A stretch of 5,790 nt of DNA from Opitutales bacterium (GTDB lineage: Bacteria > Verrucomicrobiota > Verrucomicrobiia > Opitutales > T3Sed10-336): contig SLOW01000056.1 in assembly GCA_007132315.1 (NCBI GenBank), positions 1 to 5,790 of the forward strand. The letters are read 5' to 3'. The position numbers and the translations under genes are program-made. Positions 1 through 5,790 of the stretch are shown here, one piece after another (within the stretch, counting starts at the first letter, position 1; every line of letters starts with the position of its first letter). The notes under the pieces are model-generated. The model was given only the letters and a program-made list of their open reading frames with translations, was not told the DNA's origin and did not search any database.

Positions 1-34
1 CCCAGAGAAGGATTGGAGATTGAAAGGTCAGCAT
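1..34 (-). CDS. Probable BatA-type (aerotolerance regulator N-terminal) membrane protein, 5' fragment
   Basis: Twelve bases after the DUF58 stop codon, an ATG on the minus strand at 34-32 opens a reading frame that continues to the left edge. The 11 visible codons read MLTFQSPILLW. This matches the way BatA/BatB-like proteins usually begin: a short hydrophobic segment of the type F-x-x-P-x-x-L-W-G-L leading into the first transmembrane helix. The position, immediately downstream of moxR and a DUF58 gene on the same strand, is where such a gene is expected. Proteins of this family are inner-membrane anchored, often with a vWA or other periplasmic/cytoplasmic domain after the first helices. No strong Shine-Dalgarno is seen right before the ATG, so translation may be coupled to DUF58. 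The call rests on 11 residues plus context; the rest of the gene lies outside the window. Confidence 0.55.
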   Translation of the reverse strand, partial: MLTFQSPILLW

Positions 35-46
35 ACGCTTCGCTAC

Positions 47-949
47 TTACCGCAACGCCTCCCTCTTGTGCAGGTAGGCCGACAGGGACCGCGCCAGCGA
101 GTCCGAAGAGAGCAGGGAAAGGAACTCCACCTGCGATCGCGTCAATCCCACCGACAGCCGTTGCTGAAAATCGTTCATCTTTTCCATGTATTGCGTCCGG
201 ATGGTTTCGGGATTGGTCAGGATTCGCCCGCCTTCCTCGGGTTCGATGAACTCGGTCGAACGGTCGAAGGGCAGGTCCCGTTCGTCCGGATCGAGCACCT
301 GGACGGCGACGCATTCGTGCCGGGCGTAGCGAATACGTTTGAGGATGGGCGGCAGGGTTTCTTCGGCTTCCAGGAAGTCGGACAGAAACACCACCATGCC
401 CCGGCTGCGCAGGTGACCCATCAAGTAGTTCCAAGCGTACTCGTGACGCGCGGCGCCGGCCGGCTTGTGGCGCGCGAGCGCACTGAGGATGCGCGGGAGT
501 TGGCCCTGCCGCTGCCGGGCGTCGATCATCTCGACCACGTCGTCGTTGTAGATGCAGAGTCCGACATTGTCGCCCTGGCGAGAAGCCAGGTAGGCCAGGC
601 AGGCCGCGACCATACAGGCGTAACGCCATTTGCCGCAGTCCGCCCGTTCGCCCTGGTAGTCCAGCGACGCGCTGGCGTCGAGGACGAGAAAGCAGTTCAT
701 GTTGGTTTCCTCCTGGAAAACTTTGGTGTAATAGCGGTCGCTGCGGGAATACACTTTCCAATCCACGTACTTGAGGTCGTCGCCGGGGGCGTAGTCGCGG
801 TATTGGAGGAATTCACTGCCCTGCCCCCGCGTGAAGCTGCGGTGCAGACCCGACATGTACCCTTCGACCGCCACCTTGGCCAGCAGGGCGTAGTTCTCGA
901 TCCGGGACAGGGTGGCCGGCGAGAGAAGCTCGACCAGGGAGACGCTCAT
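47..949 (-). CDS. DUF58 domain protein (vWA-like fold), partner of MoxR
   Basis: A 300-residue soluble protein with no signal peptide or membrane helix. The DUF58 signature lies at residues 41-64, where a glycine-rich G-x-G-x-E-F turn is followed by RDYAPGDDLKYVDW. It continues into a vWA-like fold: the beta strand and MIDAS-type metal site are D91-A-S-A-S95, and a second core strand ends in LSDF (189-192). The start at 949 was chosen over in-frame upstream codons because its ATG overlaps the moxR stop as ATGA. It has a GAGG Shine-Dalgarno about 7 bases upstream, and the longer reading would run 72 codons into moxR. The length is typical of the short cytosolic DUF58 proteins. The overlap suggests translational coupling and near-equal output with MoxR. 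In the family, the MIDAS protein is thought to be a substrate or adaptor for the MoxR ATPase. The exact cellular role here is unknown. Confidence 0.93.
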   Translation of the reverse strand: MSVSLVELLSPATLSRIENYALLAKVAVEGYMSGLHRSFTRGQGSEFLQYRDYAPGDDLKYVDWKVYSRSDRYYTKVFQEETNMNCFLVLDASASLDYQGERADCGKWRYACMVAACLAYLASRQGDNVGLCIYNDDVVEMIDARQRQGQLPRILSALARHKPAGAARHEYAWNYLMGHLRSRGMVVFLSDFLEAEETLPPILKRIRYARHECVAVQVLDPDERDLPFDRSTEFIEPEEGGRILTNPETIRTQYMEKMNDFQQRLSVGLTRSQVEFLSLLSSDSLARSLSAYLHKREALR

Positions 950-1944
950 TGATCCTCGGGGACGCGCTTCAGGAGATCCGCGATGACGTCCGACGAACGA
1001 ATGCCTTCGGCTTCGGCGTGGAAGTTGGTAATGACGCGGTGGCGCAGAACCGGCAAGGCCAGAGCCCGGACGTCCTCGCAGGCCACGTTGTAGCGCCCTT
1101 CGAGCAGCGCGCGCGCCTTGCCCGCCAGGATCAGCGCCTGCGAGGCGCGGGAACCGGCGCCCCACTTGATCATTTCGCGTACCATCGGCGTGGCGCGTTC
1201 GTTCTCCGGCCGGGTGGCCGTCACCAGGCGCACCGCGTACGACACGACGTTGGCCGACACCGGAACCTCGCGCACCAGCCGCTGCAGTTCGAGGATTTCC
1301 TCCCGGGTGAAAACCGCTTCCGGGGCGGCCGATTCGGGCGCGGTCGTCGCCGCCACCATGCGCTCCTCGTCCTCCGTGCTCAGGTAATCCATCACGCAGT
1401 TCAACAGGAAGCGGTCGAGCTGGGCCTCCGGCAACGGGTAGGTGCCTTCGAGTTCGATCGGGTTCTGGGTGGCCAGGACAAAGAACGGCGGCTCCAGATC
1501 GTGCGTGTGCCCGGCCGCCGTCACGTGCCGCTCGCCCATGGCTTCGAGCAACGCGGATTGTGTCTTCGGCGGGGTGCGGTTGATCTCATCCGCCAGCAGG
1601 ATATTGGCGAAGACCGGTCCCTTGACGAAACGGAAGTCCCGTTTGCCGGTGGCCGGATCCTCCTCGATCACTTCCGTGCCGAAAATGTCGGCCGGCATGA
1701 GGTCGGGGGTGAACTGGATGCGATTGAAGCTCAGCGAAAACAGGCGTGCGATCGACTTGACCAGCAACGTTTTGCCCAGTCCCGGCACACCCATCAACAG
1801 GGCGTGTCCCTGGGCCAGCAGGGCAATGATGATCTGTTCGACCACCACCTCCTGCCCCACAATGCTCTTGCGCAATTCCCGGAAACACCGCTCCCGGGCC
1901 GACCTCACCTGTTCCACCACCTCCGAATTCGTTTCTTTCAACAT
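946..1944 (-). CDS. moxR: MoxR-family AAA+ ATPase
   Basis: A 332-residue AAA+ ATPase of the MoxR class, cytosolic. The motifs appear in order: Walker A GVPGLGKT (52-59), Walker B ILLADE (115-120) followed by the MoxR-typical INRTPPKTQSALLEAM, sensor 1 ATQNP (158-162), an arginine-finger region EAQLDRF (173-179), and a C-terminal lid domain with the sensor 2 arginine in WGAGSRASQ (R266). All catalytic positions are intact, and the length is normal for the family (about 310-340). The start at 1944 has AGGA (1959-1956) 11 bases upstream, slightly far but the best available. MoxR proteins act as hexameric chaperone ATPases on vWA/MIDAS proteins. The overlapping DUF58 gene and the probable BatA-type gene after it are the usual partners. 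The symbol names the family; the specific branch (for example the Bat-associated or RavA-like type) cannot be fixed by eye. Confidence 0.95.
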   Translation of the reverse strand: MLKETNSEVVEQVRSARERCFRELRKSIVGQEVVVEQIIIALLAQGHALLMGVPGLGKTLLVKSIARLFSLSFNRIQFTPDLMPADIFGTEVIEEDPATGKRDFRFVKGPVFANILLADEINRTPPKTQSALLEAMGERHVTAAGHTHDLEPPFFVLATQNPIELEGTYPLPEAQLDRFLLNCVMDYLSTEDEERMVAATTAPESAAPEAVFTREEILELQRLVREVPVSANVVSYAVRLVTATRPENERATPMVREMIKWGAGSRASQALILAGKARALLEGRYNVACEDVRALALPVLRHRVITNFHAEAEGIRSSDVIADLLKRVPEDQ

Positions 1945-2035
1945 AAGTGATTCTTTCCTTTCGAGACTGATTGACTACCGACCCCCGAGACAATCCCGAA
2001 GTTTCATCCCTTTGAACCTCGCATCCGCACGCCCA

Positions 2036-2041
2036 ATTATC
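2036..2041 (-). promoter_or_regulatory. Possible -10 element for the moxR operon
   Basis: In the 127-bp gap between the protease stop and the moxR start, the minus strand carries GATAAT, one mismatch from the sigma-70 -10 consensus. It would give a leader of roughly 85 nt. The -35 position at 17-bp spacing (TGAGTT) is poor. If real, moxR-DUF58-bat would be transcribed independently of the protease gene; if not, the four genes may form one operon. This is a weak call from sequence only. Confidence 0.25.
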
Positions 2042-2071
2042 CAACTCCACCCCTCCACAACTCATCCCGGC

Positions 2072-3049
2072 TCAGGTCTCATCCGCCATGCGCCGCCGGT
2101 CCCGGCTGATCACGCGTTCCAAGGCGTCGGGATCGGGATACAGGGCGGCAGCCGCGCGGATTCGACGCAGCTCGTCCGGAACGCCCTCCGGCCGTTCCCC
2201 GTCCAACAGCGAAACCGGCACGTCCCAGTTTCCGCCGCCGATGGTCATCCCGGCCAGGCGACCGTCATTGAGCATCACCGGCGCACCGCTGCCGCCGTAT
2301 CCCTCCAGCGCGTCGTGGATGAGGACAAGTGTCCCGATCGATTGTGAACCCGTCCCGGTGCCCGGCGCGCGCACGCCCGGACGAGTCTGGATCAGGCGGC
2401 CGCCGTTCACCTCGGGCGGCCAGAACCGTTCCCCGCCGACCGCCGCCAGACCGGTGCCCGGACGCAACTCCCACGGCTCGGCCCACCGCACGGTGACGGG
2501 CACCCGGGCCGTCACGTGGACCACCGCGACGTCGGTGGGTATCAGTTCCGACAGTTCCTCGGTATCCAGTCCCTGCCAGGAATTGAACACCACCCGCAGC
2601 GGTTCGACCAGCACCTCCCCCCCCGGCAAGCGCCCCAGCAGAAACAGGGGCCGCGGCGAACGTTCGATGATGTGGGCCGCGGTCAGGAAGTAGCCGTCTT
2701 CCGACAACGGAATCGCCCACCCGAAGGTGATGCCTTCCGAGTCGTCCACTTTCTCCAGACCGGTCGGTTCGCCCGATCCGCGCCTTTCGCCCACCGGCCG
2801 CAAATTGCCGGTGATGCGGAACGTCCGCGCGGCGAGGTGCTCCGCCAGCGGCACGCCATCGACCTCCAGGTCCTCGAACGCCCCGAACGAGGGCGCTTCG
2901 AGCGGCGCATACGGCTGCGGTATTCCCGGTCCCACCTGGTGGTGGGCGCAACCGCCGAGCAGGAACACGAGCGCCGCCGTCGCCGCGGCACCGCGGATCC
3001 ATCCGAATAACAACCCACTCCCCGAACGCCTCGCTTCATCCGTCGCCAT
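2072..3049 (-). CDS. Trypsin-like serine protease lipoprotein
   Basis: A 325-residue predicted lipoprotein. An arginine-containing n-region is followed by a hydrophobic stretch (about 20-31) and the lipobox LLGGC with C34 as the lipidation site. The residue after C34 is alanine, not aspartate, which by the E. coli rule favours the outer membrane. The mature part has the chymotrypsin-fold triad in order: H126 in TAAHII, D173 in TDVAVVHV, and S254 in GYGGSGAPV, followed by GRLAGMTIGG, the usual end of the second barrel. No PDZ or other C-terminal domain is present, so it is not a standard HtrA/DegP. The start at 3049 has GTGGA 8 bases upstream and gives the signal peptide intact. It lies upstream of moxR on the same strand with a 127-bp gap. 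An active periplasm-facing endopeptidase is likely; the substrate is unknown. All three triad residues are present, so a dead homologue is unlikely but not excluded. Confidence 0.85.
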   Translation of the reverse strand: MATDEARRSGSGLLFGWIRGAAATAALVFLLGGCAHHQVGPGIPQPYAPLEAPSFGAFEDLEVDGVPLAEHLAARTFRITGNLRPVGERRGSGEPTGLEKVDDSEGITFGWAIPLSEDGYFLTAAHIIERSPRPLFLLGRLPGGEVLVEPLRVVFNSWQGLDTEELSELIPTDVAVVHVTARVPVTVRWAEPWELRPGTGLAAVGGERFWPPEVNGGRLIQTRPGVRAPGTGTGSQSIGTLVLIHDALEGYGGSGAPVMLNDGRLAGMTIGGGNWDVPVSLLDGERPEGVPDELRRIRAAAALYPDPDALERVISRDRRRMADET

Positions 3050-3271
3050 CCCCGCATTCCACTCGACCCGCCGCCTTCCCGCAAGAACAAGGCGACAGCC
3101 CCGAAACGGACCGAACGGACCGGCGCGTCACGGAATTCAAATCGCGATCCGGCGTTCGTTTTTCAGCCTTGCAGCTTGTTTCGTCACGAGAGATCTTGCG
3201 CATTTGGCGCGGATTTTCAGGGATAAGGAACGCACGAACGGAGACGCGCCGCGCGACAGACTTTAGTTCAC

Positions 3272-4042
3272 ATGTCAGATCAGCCCAATCAGCCCAATCC
3301 GGGAAAGCCCCGGGAACTCAATCTGAAAACGATGGCCGAGCAATTCGCCACCGGCCTGCAGCGGCATTTCGATATGCTCGCCTTCAATCTGGCGGCGCGC
3401 GAAGCGGTGACCGATGACGCGTACGCCCGCCGCGCCCGGGAGCCGCGCATGATGCCGGCGGCGGCCCTCCACCTGAATTTCGAGCAGATGCAGGCCTACG
3501 CCAACGATCTCATGGTGCGCCAGCTTCTCAGCGACGCGCTGAATTTGGCGGTGCACTGTCTGGACAATGCGCACCTGTTTCTGACGCTGGTCAAGACGCA
3601 GACCGAGCAGGGAGATCTCTCGCCGGAGGCGCAAAAAGAAGCGCAGGAGGCGCAGCGCGAATTCACCCGGATGCCGATCGACCAGAAGTTCAACCGGCTG
3701 GAAGAGCGCTTCGGTCTGATGAGCGACCTGGAGGACACGCTTGTTTCCCTGGGATTCGCTTTGCAGGCCCTCGCCCGTCAACAGGGCATCGTGCGCGAGC
3801 CGCAGGTCGATGAAAACGGCGCTCTGTCCATCGAACTCCAGGCGGCCAAGCCGGGTGTCGCGGCGGGTGACCTCTGGAAGCAGCCCGATGACTTGGAATC
3901 CATGGAAAAGGTCTTTCAGGAGGGAGAGAAGATCACCTTTTCCGACGAAGACCTGCAAAACATCCTGCTGACTATCGGCGTCTTCGGGCGCAAGCTGTTC
4001 ACGTCGGTTTCCCGGTACGTGAAGGAAATCCGCGGGCAGTAA
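3272..4042 (+). CDS. Unrecognised helical protein of 256 residues
   Basis: I do not recognise this gene. It encodes a hydrophilic protein without signal peptide or transmembrane segment, so probably cytosolic. A short proline- and glutamine-rich tail (residues 2-14) precedes predicted amphipathic helices at roughly 17-46, 67-112, 117-131, 138-171 and 226-253. A glycine/proline-containing, probably flexible linker spans about 172-205. There are single cysteines and histidines only, no Walker, zinc or catalytic motif. The segment 96-122 (LDNAHLF...KTQTEQGDLSPEAQ) is faintly like DUF1844-type helices, but I do not rely on this. The ATG at 3272 is the first start after an in-frame stop at 3224; no good Shine-Dalgarno precedes it. 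An alternative start is M21 at 3332. That this is a real gene is supported by the lack of any equally good frame, by strong codon periodicity with GC-rich third positions, and by its neat convergence with prfC. Confidence 0.8.
   Translation: MSDQPNQPNPGKPRELNLKTMAEQFATGLQRHFDMLAFNLAAREAVTDDAYARRAREPRMMPAAALHLNFEQMQAYANDLMVRQLLSDALNLAVHCLDNAHLFLTLVKTQTEQGDLSPEAQKEAQEAQREFTRMPIDQKFNRLEERFGLMSDLEDTLVSLGFALQALARQQGIVREPQVDENGALSIELQAAKPGVAAGDLWKQPDDLESMEKVFQEGEKITFSDEDLQNILLTIGVFGRKLFTSVSRYVKEIRGQ
3279..3299 (+). repeat. Short tandem repeat, 9-bp unit, inside a coding region
   Basis: Two perfect copies of ATCAGCCCA (3279-3287 and 3288-3296), followed by a partial third copy (ATC), sit in codons 3-9 of the unknown gene. 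They produce the QPNQPNP stretch in the disordered N-terminal tail. The unit is a multiple of three, so a gain or loss of copies would keep the reading frame. Confidence 0.6.
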
Positions 4043-4059
4043 TCAGATCGCTGCCCGCG
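4031..4059. terminator. Bidirectional terminator-like hairpin between convergent genes
   Basis: CGCGGGCAG (4031-4039) and CTGCCCGCG (4051-4059) form a perfect 9-bp, GC-rich inverted repeat with an 11-nt loop. The loop holds the TAA stop of the plus-strand gene (4040-4042) and the TGA stop of prfC (4045-4043), so the stem is built from the last codons of both genes. Because the repeat is symmetrical, both transcripts can form the hairpin. No run of T follows on the plus strand and only a short T-rich patch follows on the minus strand, so it is not a textbook intrinsic terminator. It could also act as a 3'-end stabilising structure. Confidence 0.5.
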
Positions 4060-5689
4060 CCAGGGATTTGGGAGCGGATTCGGGCGGGTATTCGTGCAGA
4101 GGGATCTCCGGTTGTTTGTCGTTGAAATAACGCAGGTTCCATTCGTCGGCGAACAACATCACCGGACGCCCGTCGTCGTCGGTCGCCACGGCCGCTCCGG
4201 AGGGGAGAAACCGCGCCCCGAGTTGATCCACCGTAACGCCCTCCCCCACCCAACGGGTCACGGTCCAGCTCGCCGGCTCCAGACGGGTGGTGGCGCGGTA
4301 TTCGCTTTCCAACCGAAAGCGGACCACATCGAACTGCAGCGGCCCGACCGCTCCCAGGAACGGAGCCAGATCCGCCGAACCGGCGAGGTGAAATCGCTGG
4401 ACCACTTTCTCGTGCAACATCTGCTCCAGTCCGGCGCGAAAGCGCTTGTAGTTTCGCATGTCCTCGTTGCGCAGGTAGGCGAAACATTCGGGGGGAAACC
4501 GCGGTAATTCCCGGTACAGGATCGCCGGATCCTCGGTCACCGTGTCGCCGAGTCCGAGCTCGGTGTTGCCGGCGATGCCGATCACATCACCCGGCCAGGC
4601 TTCGTCCTGGGTCTCGCGGTCCCGTCCGAATACCCGTTGGGCGAACGACAATCGGATCTTCTTGCCGCTTTGGGCGTGAAGCACGGACATGTCCCGGCTG
4701 AAGCGGCCCGAACAGATGCGGATAAAGGCCACCCGGTCCCGGTGCTGCGGGTCCATGTTGGCCTGGATTTTGAACACGAAACCGGAGAACTCCGGCCGGG
4801 CGGGATCGATCGCCGTCTCGTCCACCTTTCGGGATCGAGGCGCCGGCGCCAACGCCAGAAAATCGTCCAATAGCAGCCGCACGCCGAAATTGTTCAGCGC
4901 GCTGCCAAAGAACACCGGCGTCAACCGGCCTTCCATCACCGCGGCCCGATCGAATTCCTCCCCGGCCATTTCGAGCATGTCGATTTCCTCCAGGAGCTGC
5001 GTGCGGGCGCTGTCGGTGAGCTTCTCCCGCAGCAACGCGTCGTCCGCCAGGTCCGACGACACTTCCGCCGCCCGGTGGCGCCCTCCCGCGGTCGCCTCGA
5101 AAAAATGCGCCTGGCGCCGGCGGCGATCGATCAATCCGTGAAACTGCGCCCCGTCCCCCATGGGCCAGTTCATCGGGTAGGCGCCGAGGCCGAGTACCGA
5201 TTCGATTTCGTCCAACAGCGCAAGGGGCCCTTTCCCCGGCCGCTCGCATTTGTTGACAAACGTGAAAATCGGCAAGCCGCGCATGCGACAGACTTCGAAC
5301 AGCTTGCGGGTTTGCGCTTCGATGCCTTTGGCGGCGTCGATCACCATGATCGCCGCGTCCACAGCGGTCAGAACCCGGTAAGTGTCCTCGGAGAAATCCT
5401 CGTGGCCGGGTGTATCCAGAAGATTGACACAGTAGTTATCATAGGGAAACTGCAACACGGTGGAGCTGACTGAGATGCCGCGCTGTTTTTCCAGCTCCAT
5501 CCAATCGGAAGCGGTCGCCCGGTCTTTCTTCTTCCCCGTAACCGCACCCGCCAGTTGAACCGCTCCTCCGTAAAGCAGGAACTTTTCGGTCAGGGTCGTC
5601 TTTCCGGCGTCCGGGTGCGAGATGATGGCGAAGGTGCGCCTCCGCCCGATTTCCGATTCCATATTCATGAACCCGCCAGCTTCACGCAT
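4043..5689 (-). CDS. prfC: Peptide chain release factor 3 (RF3), translational GTPase
   Basis: A 548-residue RF3, the class II release factor that uses GTP to remove RF1/RF2 from the ribosome after termination. The sequence follows E. coli PrfC closely: RRTFAIISHPDAGKTT (P-loop, about 17-32), SDWMELEKQRGIS (switch I, 61-73), DTPGHEDFSEDTY with catalytic H96 (92-104), and FFGSALNNFGV (G5 region, 260-270). Domain II has FVFKIQANMDPQHRDRVAF (305-322), and the RF3 C-terminal domain has VGPLQFDVV (448-456). The G4 motif reads NKCE (146-149) where NKxD is expected. The length is slightly over the 529 of E. coli. The start is uncertain: M1 (5689) has a weak GGGA very close upstream, while M8 (5668) and M10 (5662) would give an N-terminus like that of E. 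coli. The gene stands alone on its strand here, convergent with the unknown gene and divergent from the gene at the right edge. Confidence 0.97.
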   Translation of the reverse strand: MREAGGFMNMESEIGRRRTFAIISHPDAGKTTLTEKFLLYGGAVQLAGAVTGKKKDRATASDWMELEKQRGISVSSTVLQFPYDNYCVNLLDTPGHEDFSEDTYRVLTAVDAAIMVIDAAKGIEAQTRKLFEVCRMRGLPIFTFVNKCERPGKGPLALLDEIESVLGLGAYPMNWPMGDGAQFHGLIDRRRRQAHFFEATAGGRHRAAEVSSDLADDALLREKLTDSARTQLLEEIDMLEMAGEEFDRAAVMEGRLTPVFFGSALNNFGVRLLLDDFLALAPAPRSRKVDETAIDPARPEFSGFVFKIQANMDPQHRDRVAFIRICSGRFSRDMSVLHAQSGKKIRLSFAQRVFGRDRETQDEAWPGDVIGIAGNTELGLGDTVTEDPAILYRELPRFPPECFAYLRNEDMRNYKRFRAGLEQMLHEKVVQRFHLAGSADLAPFLGAVGPLQFDVVRFRLESEYRATTRLEPASWTVTRWVGEGVTVDQLGARFLPSGAAVATDDDGRPVMLFADEWNLRYFNDKQPEIPLHEYPPESAPKSLARAAI

Positions 5690-5709
5690 GGATCCCGTTT
5701 TTTCGAATG

Positions 5710-5715
5710 AATAAT
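5710..5715 (+). promoter_or_regulatory. Possible -10 element for the gene at the right edge
   Basis: AATAAT, one mismatch from the sigma-70 -10 consensus, lies in the 53-bp AT-rich region between the divergent prfC and the right-edge gene. It would give a leader of about 20 nt that includes the AGAGGA ribosome binding site. No convincing -35 is found at 16-18 bp spacing, where the sequence overlaps the prfC start codon. The position is plausible, but the call is weak. Confidence 0.25.
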
Positions 5716-5742
5716 GAACCCAGACTAAAAAGAGGAACTTTC

Positions 5743-5790
5743 ATGGCAAAAGGCGTGAAAAGCTTTATTTTCGAATCAATGTCCGAGGGA
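5743..5790 (+). CDS. Start of an unidentified gene, 5' fragment of 16 codons
   Basis: An ATG at 5743 is preceded by a strong Shine-Dalgarno, AGAGGA at 5731-5736, with 6 bases between. The open frame reads MAKGVKSFIFESMSEG and runs off the right edge. The N-terminus has two lysines and then a mixed hydrophobic stretch that is too short to be a signal peptide as far as seen. I cannot assign a family from 16 residues. The codons are richer in A and T than in the neighbouring genes, which is common at the 5' end of well-translated genes. It is divergent from prfC across a 53-bp spacer. Confidence 0.7.
   Translation, partial: MAKGVKSFIFESMSEG

Noticed and set aside
20..952. A 310-codon open frame on the plus strand opposite the DUF58 gene
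   Set aside because: It is the antisense shadow of a GC-rich gene. Its protein has no recognisable domain and is rich in arginine, valine and histidine, while the minus strand has a clear DUF58 domain.
949..1950. A 333-codon open frame on the plus strand opposite moxR
   Set aside because: It lies fully antisense to a MoxR ATPase with all motifs intact. The low-complexity, arginine- and glutamine-rich product looks like a codon-bias artefact.
1442..2347. A 301-codon plus-strand frame crossing moxR, the 127-bp gap and the protease
   Set aside because: It spans two well-supported minus-strand genes and the spacer between them. It is serine- and arginine-rich with no domain, so chance openness in GC-rich DNA is the simpler reading.
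3106..3122. Direct repeat ACGGACCG at 3106-3113 and 3115-3122 in the 222-bp divergent region, considered as an operator
   Set aside because: Only two 8-bp copies, no dyad symmetry and no convincing promoter nearby. It could be chance in GC-rich sequence.
3196..3227. Possible promoter for the unknown gene, TTGCGC followed by GGATAA
   Set aside because: The spacing is about 19 bp and both boxes are poor matches, so I do not call it.
3275..3958. A 227-codon minus-strand frame opposite the unknown 256-residue gene, considered as the real gene instead
   Set aside because: Its product is rich in leucine, arginine and histidine in the manner of an antisense frame and has no good ribosome binding site. 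The plus-strand product has a balanced, helical composition and ends exactly at prfC.
1..5790. Signs of a mobile element, CRISPR array, tRNA or defence system
   Set aside because: No transposase, integrase, repeated spacer pattern, tRNA-like cloverleaf or terminal repeats were seen. The MoxR-DUF58 pair resembles ATPase-vWA modules found in some defence and ternary systems, but the Bat-type context and prfC point to a core chromosomal setting.

Overview
This window looks like a chromosomal piece from a GC-rich, diderm (Gram-negative-type) bacterium. It contains five near-complete or complete genes, plus the first codons of a further gene at each edge. A predicted lipoprotein with a signal-peptidase-II lipobox, a MoxR/DUF58/Bat-type operon and peptide chain release factor 3 (RF3, PrfC) all fit a diderm. 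The MoxR/DUF58/Bat arrangement is frequent in the FCB and PVC groups and in candidate phyla related to them, but nothing here fixes the phylum. No rRNA, tRNA, CRISPR array, insertion sequence, integrase or phage gene is visible. I read it as ordinary housekeeping sequence with a few unusual details, not a new defence or mobile system.

Left part (1-3049), all on the minus strand. In transcription order it holds a lipoprotein with a complete trypsin-like catalytic triad (3049 to 2072), a 127-bp gap with a possible promoter, a MoxR-family AAA+ ATPase (1944 to 946), a DUF58 protein with a degenerate von Willebrand A fold (949 to 47, overlapping moxR by 4 bp) and, after 12 bp, the start codon and first 11 codons of a probable BatA-type membrane protein running off the left edge. 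In families of this kind the MoxR ATPase is thought to work as a chaperone on the vWA/MIDAS partner encoded beside it. The Bat-type membrane protein would place the assembly in the inner membrane.

Middle part (3050-4042). A 222-bp divergent intergenic region precedes a plus-strand gene for a 256-residue, mostly helical, soluble protein that I do not recognise.

Right part (4031-5790). The unknown gene converges on prfC, encoded on the minus strand from 5689 to 4043. Their stop codons abut with no bases between them, and both stops lie in the loop of a perfect 9-bp GC-rich inverted repeat that probably ends both transcripts. The RF3 is full length, but its guanine-specificity motif reads NKCE in place of NKxD. 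A 53-bp AT-rich divergent region then separates prfC from a plus-strand gene with a strong Shine-Dalgarno sequence, of which only 16 codons are in the window.
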